From assembly GCF_902616385.1 (NCBI RefSeq), contig NZ_CACMSM010000004.1, positions 28,008-92,007 on the forward strand: DNA of 64,000 nucleotides, given 5' to 3'. The notes under the pieces were generated by a model. It was not told where the DNA came from. It was given only the letters and a program-made list of their open reading frames with translations, and made no database searches. The DNA is from an uncultured Prochlorococcus sp. (GTDB lineage Bacteria; Cyanobacteriota; Cyanobacteriia; PCC-6307; Cyanobiaceae). Each line of letters begins with the position of its first letter. Within the stretch, counting starts at the first letter, position 1. Shown in pieces: positions 63,110 through 64,000 of the stretch. A program made the position numbers and the translations under genes.

Positions 63110-64000
63110 CTATTTCAACTGAAAAATAACCATCGAGGCATCATCCTCAAGATGTCTATTTTGCCCTGTAAAATCATCTAATTTTTTAAATATTTTATTT
63201 AAAATTTCTTGGGATGTATAAGATTGCTTACATAATTTTGTAAGGGTTTTTATTAATCTTTCCTCATCAAATCTTTGACCTAAAGAGTTAGAAGTATCAA
63301 TTACTCCATCTGTGTAATAAAGAACTAAATCATTTTGATTAAGCTTGATTTCAATACAATGATATTCAGCATCTTTTTGTAAGCCAAGTACATATCCTTT
63401 TGCATCTAATTTAATAATTTTCTGATCTGAACTTTTCCAAAGCAAAGGAGGATTATGTGCTGCATTAGCGAATCTCAATTTTCTAGTTCTAGGATCATAA
63501 TCTGAATAAAATAATGTCACAAATCTATGCGATTGATCTAGATCATTTATTGCTAGTTGATTCAAATCATGCAAAATTCTATCAGGAGGCAGACCTGTAA
63601 GAACCTCTGCACGTAGCATTCCTCTTAACATAGTCATTAAAAGACCGGCTGGAATCCCTTTACCCATGACATCACCTATTACAAAAGCCCATCTTGATTT
63701 TTCTTTCCTTTTTTCAGAAATATTCGTCTTTAAGCACATAAAATCATAATAATCCCCACCGAGCTGAAGAGCTGGTCTACAATAAGCAGCCAAGTCTATA
63801 CCATGGATAATTGGACAATAATCCGGGAGTAATTGAGATTGAATTTCAGCGCCAGTAGAAATTTCTCTATCTACATTTTCATGCTTTTTCTTTGTTTTTA
63901 TTAAGTAGTGATTTTCTAATCCGACAGCTAGACAATTTTCAATAAAATTAAAATTACTATCTTCAGTAATCGACTGTCTAGAAATATCTTCGCTAAAAAT
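63110..64000 (-). CDS. PP2C/SpoIIE-family phosphatase (partial, runs off window)
   Basis: GGDYYDFMC...FVIGDVMGKGIPAGLLMTMLRGM; frame stays open upstream of the listed ATG (ISTGAEIQSQLLPDYCPIIHGIDLAAYCRP) to the edge. Confidence 0.88.
   Translation of the reverse strand: MFSEDISRQSITEDSNFNFIENCLAVGLENHYLIKTKKKHENVDREISTGAEIQSQLLPDYCPIIHGIDLAAYCRPALQLGGDYYDFMCLKTNISEKRKEKSRWAFVIGDVMGKGIPAGLLMTMLRGMLRAEVLTGLPPDRILHDLNQLAINDLDQSHRFVTLFYSDYDPRTRKLRFANAAHNPPLLWKSSDQKIIKLDAKGYVLGLQKDAEYHCIEIKLNQNDLVLYYTDGVIDTSNSLGQRFDEERLIKTLTKLCKQSYTSQEILNKIFKKLDDFTGQNRHLEDDASMVIFQLK

Noticed and set aside
61-63999. CRISPR arrays, IS elements, prophage structural genes, integrase
   Set aside because: Looked for repeat-spacer arrays, transposase, phage and recombinase motifs in the ORF track; none seen.

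Overview
The window is AT-rich and matches a high-light Prochlorococcus-type chromosome. This is judged from gene content (psbX, ycf66, flavodiiron pair, speA, cbiD), a circularly permuted tmRNA with tag ANKIVSFSRQTAPVAA, and compact gene order. Most of it is housekeeping: accC, smc, argJ, coaE, gatB, ndk, speA, alaS, mrdA, guaA, cbiD, pdxA, accB, efp, thiL, gap, murC/murB, rsgA, dnaJ/grpE, msrB, dus, argH. The most interesting signal is an apparent family of small integrative elements with no integrase in the window, sitting at the 3' ends of protein-coding genes. Element C (~13941-15997) is at argJ. Elements A (~33553-34970) and B (~35093-41331) lie in tandem at guaA. Each is bounded by a degenerate copy of the target gene's last codons: E-M/I-N-S-E-Y-T-T-stop for argJ and T-I-E-W-E-stop for guaA, with several differences synonymous. 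Just inside the ends are paired motifs with an 11-bp period (GTAAGCAA, GTGAAACC and GTGAGAC/GTGAGC versions) at similar distances from the core. Elements B and C share a scaffold: a ~42-aa acidic protein near one end, and a candidate structured RNA plus a 60-aa protein near the other. Their cargo differs: an MTH1187-like protein in C, and a two-gene type I restriction-modification system with an HsdM-HsdS fusion in B. All calls come from reading the sequence and the supplied ORF track; no searches were run.
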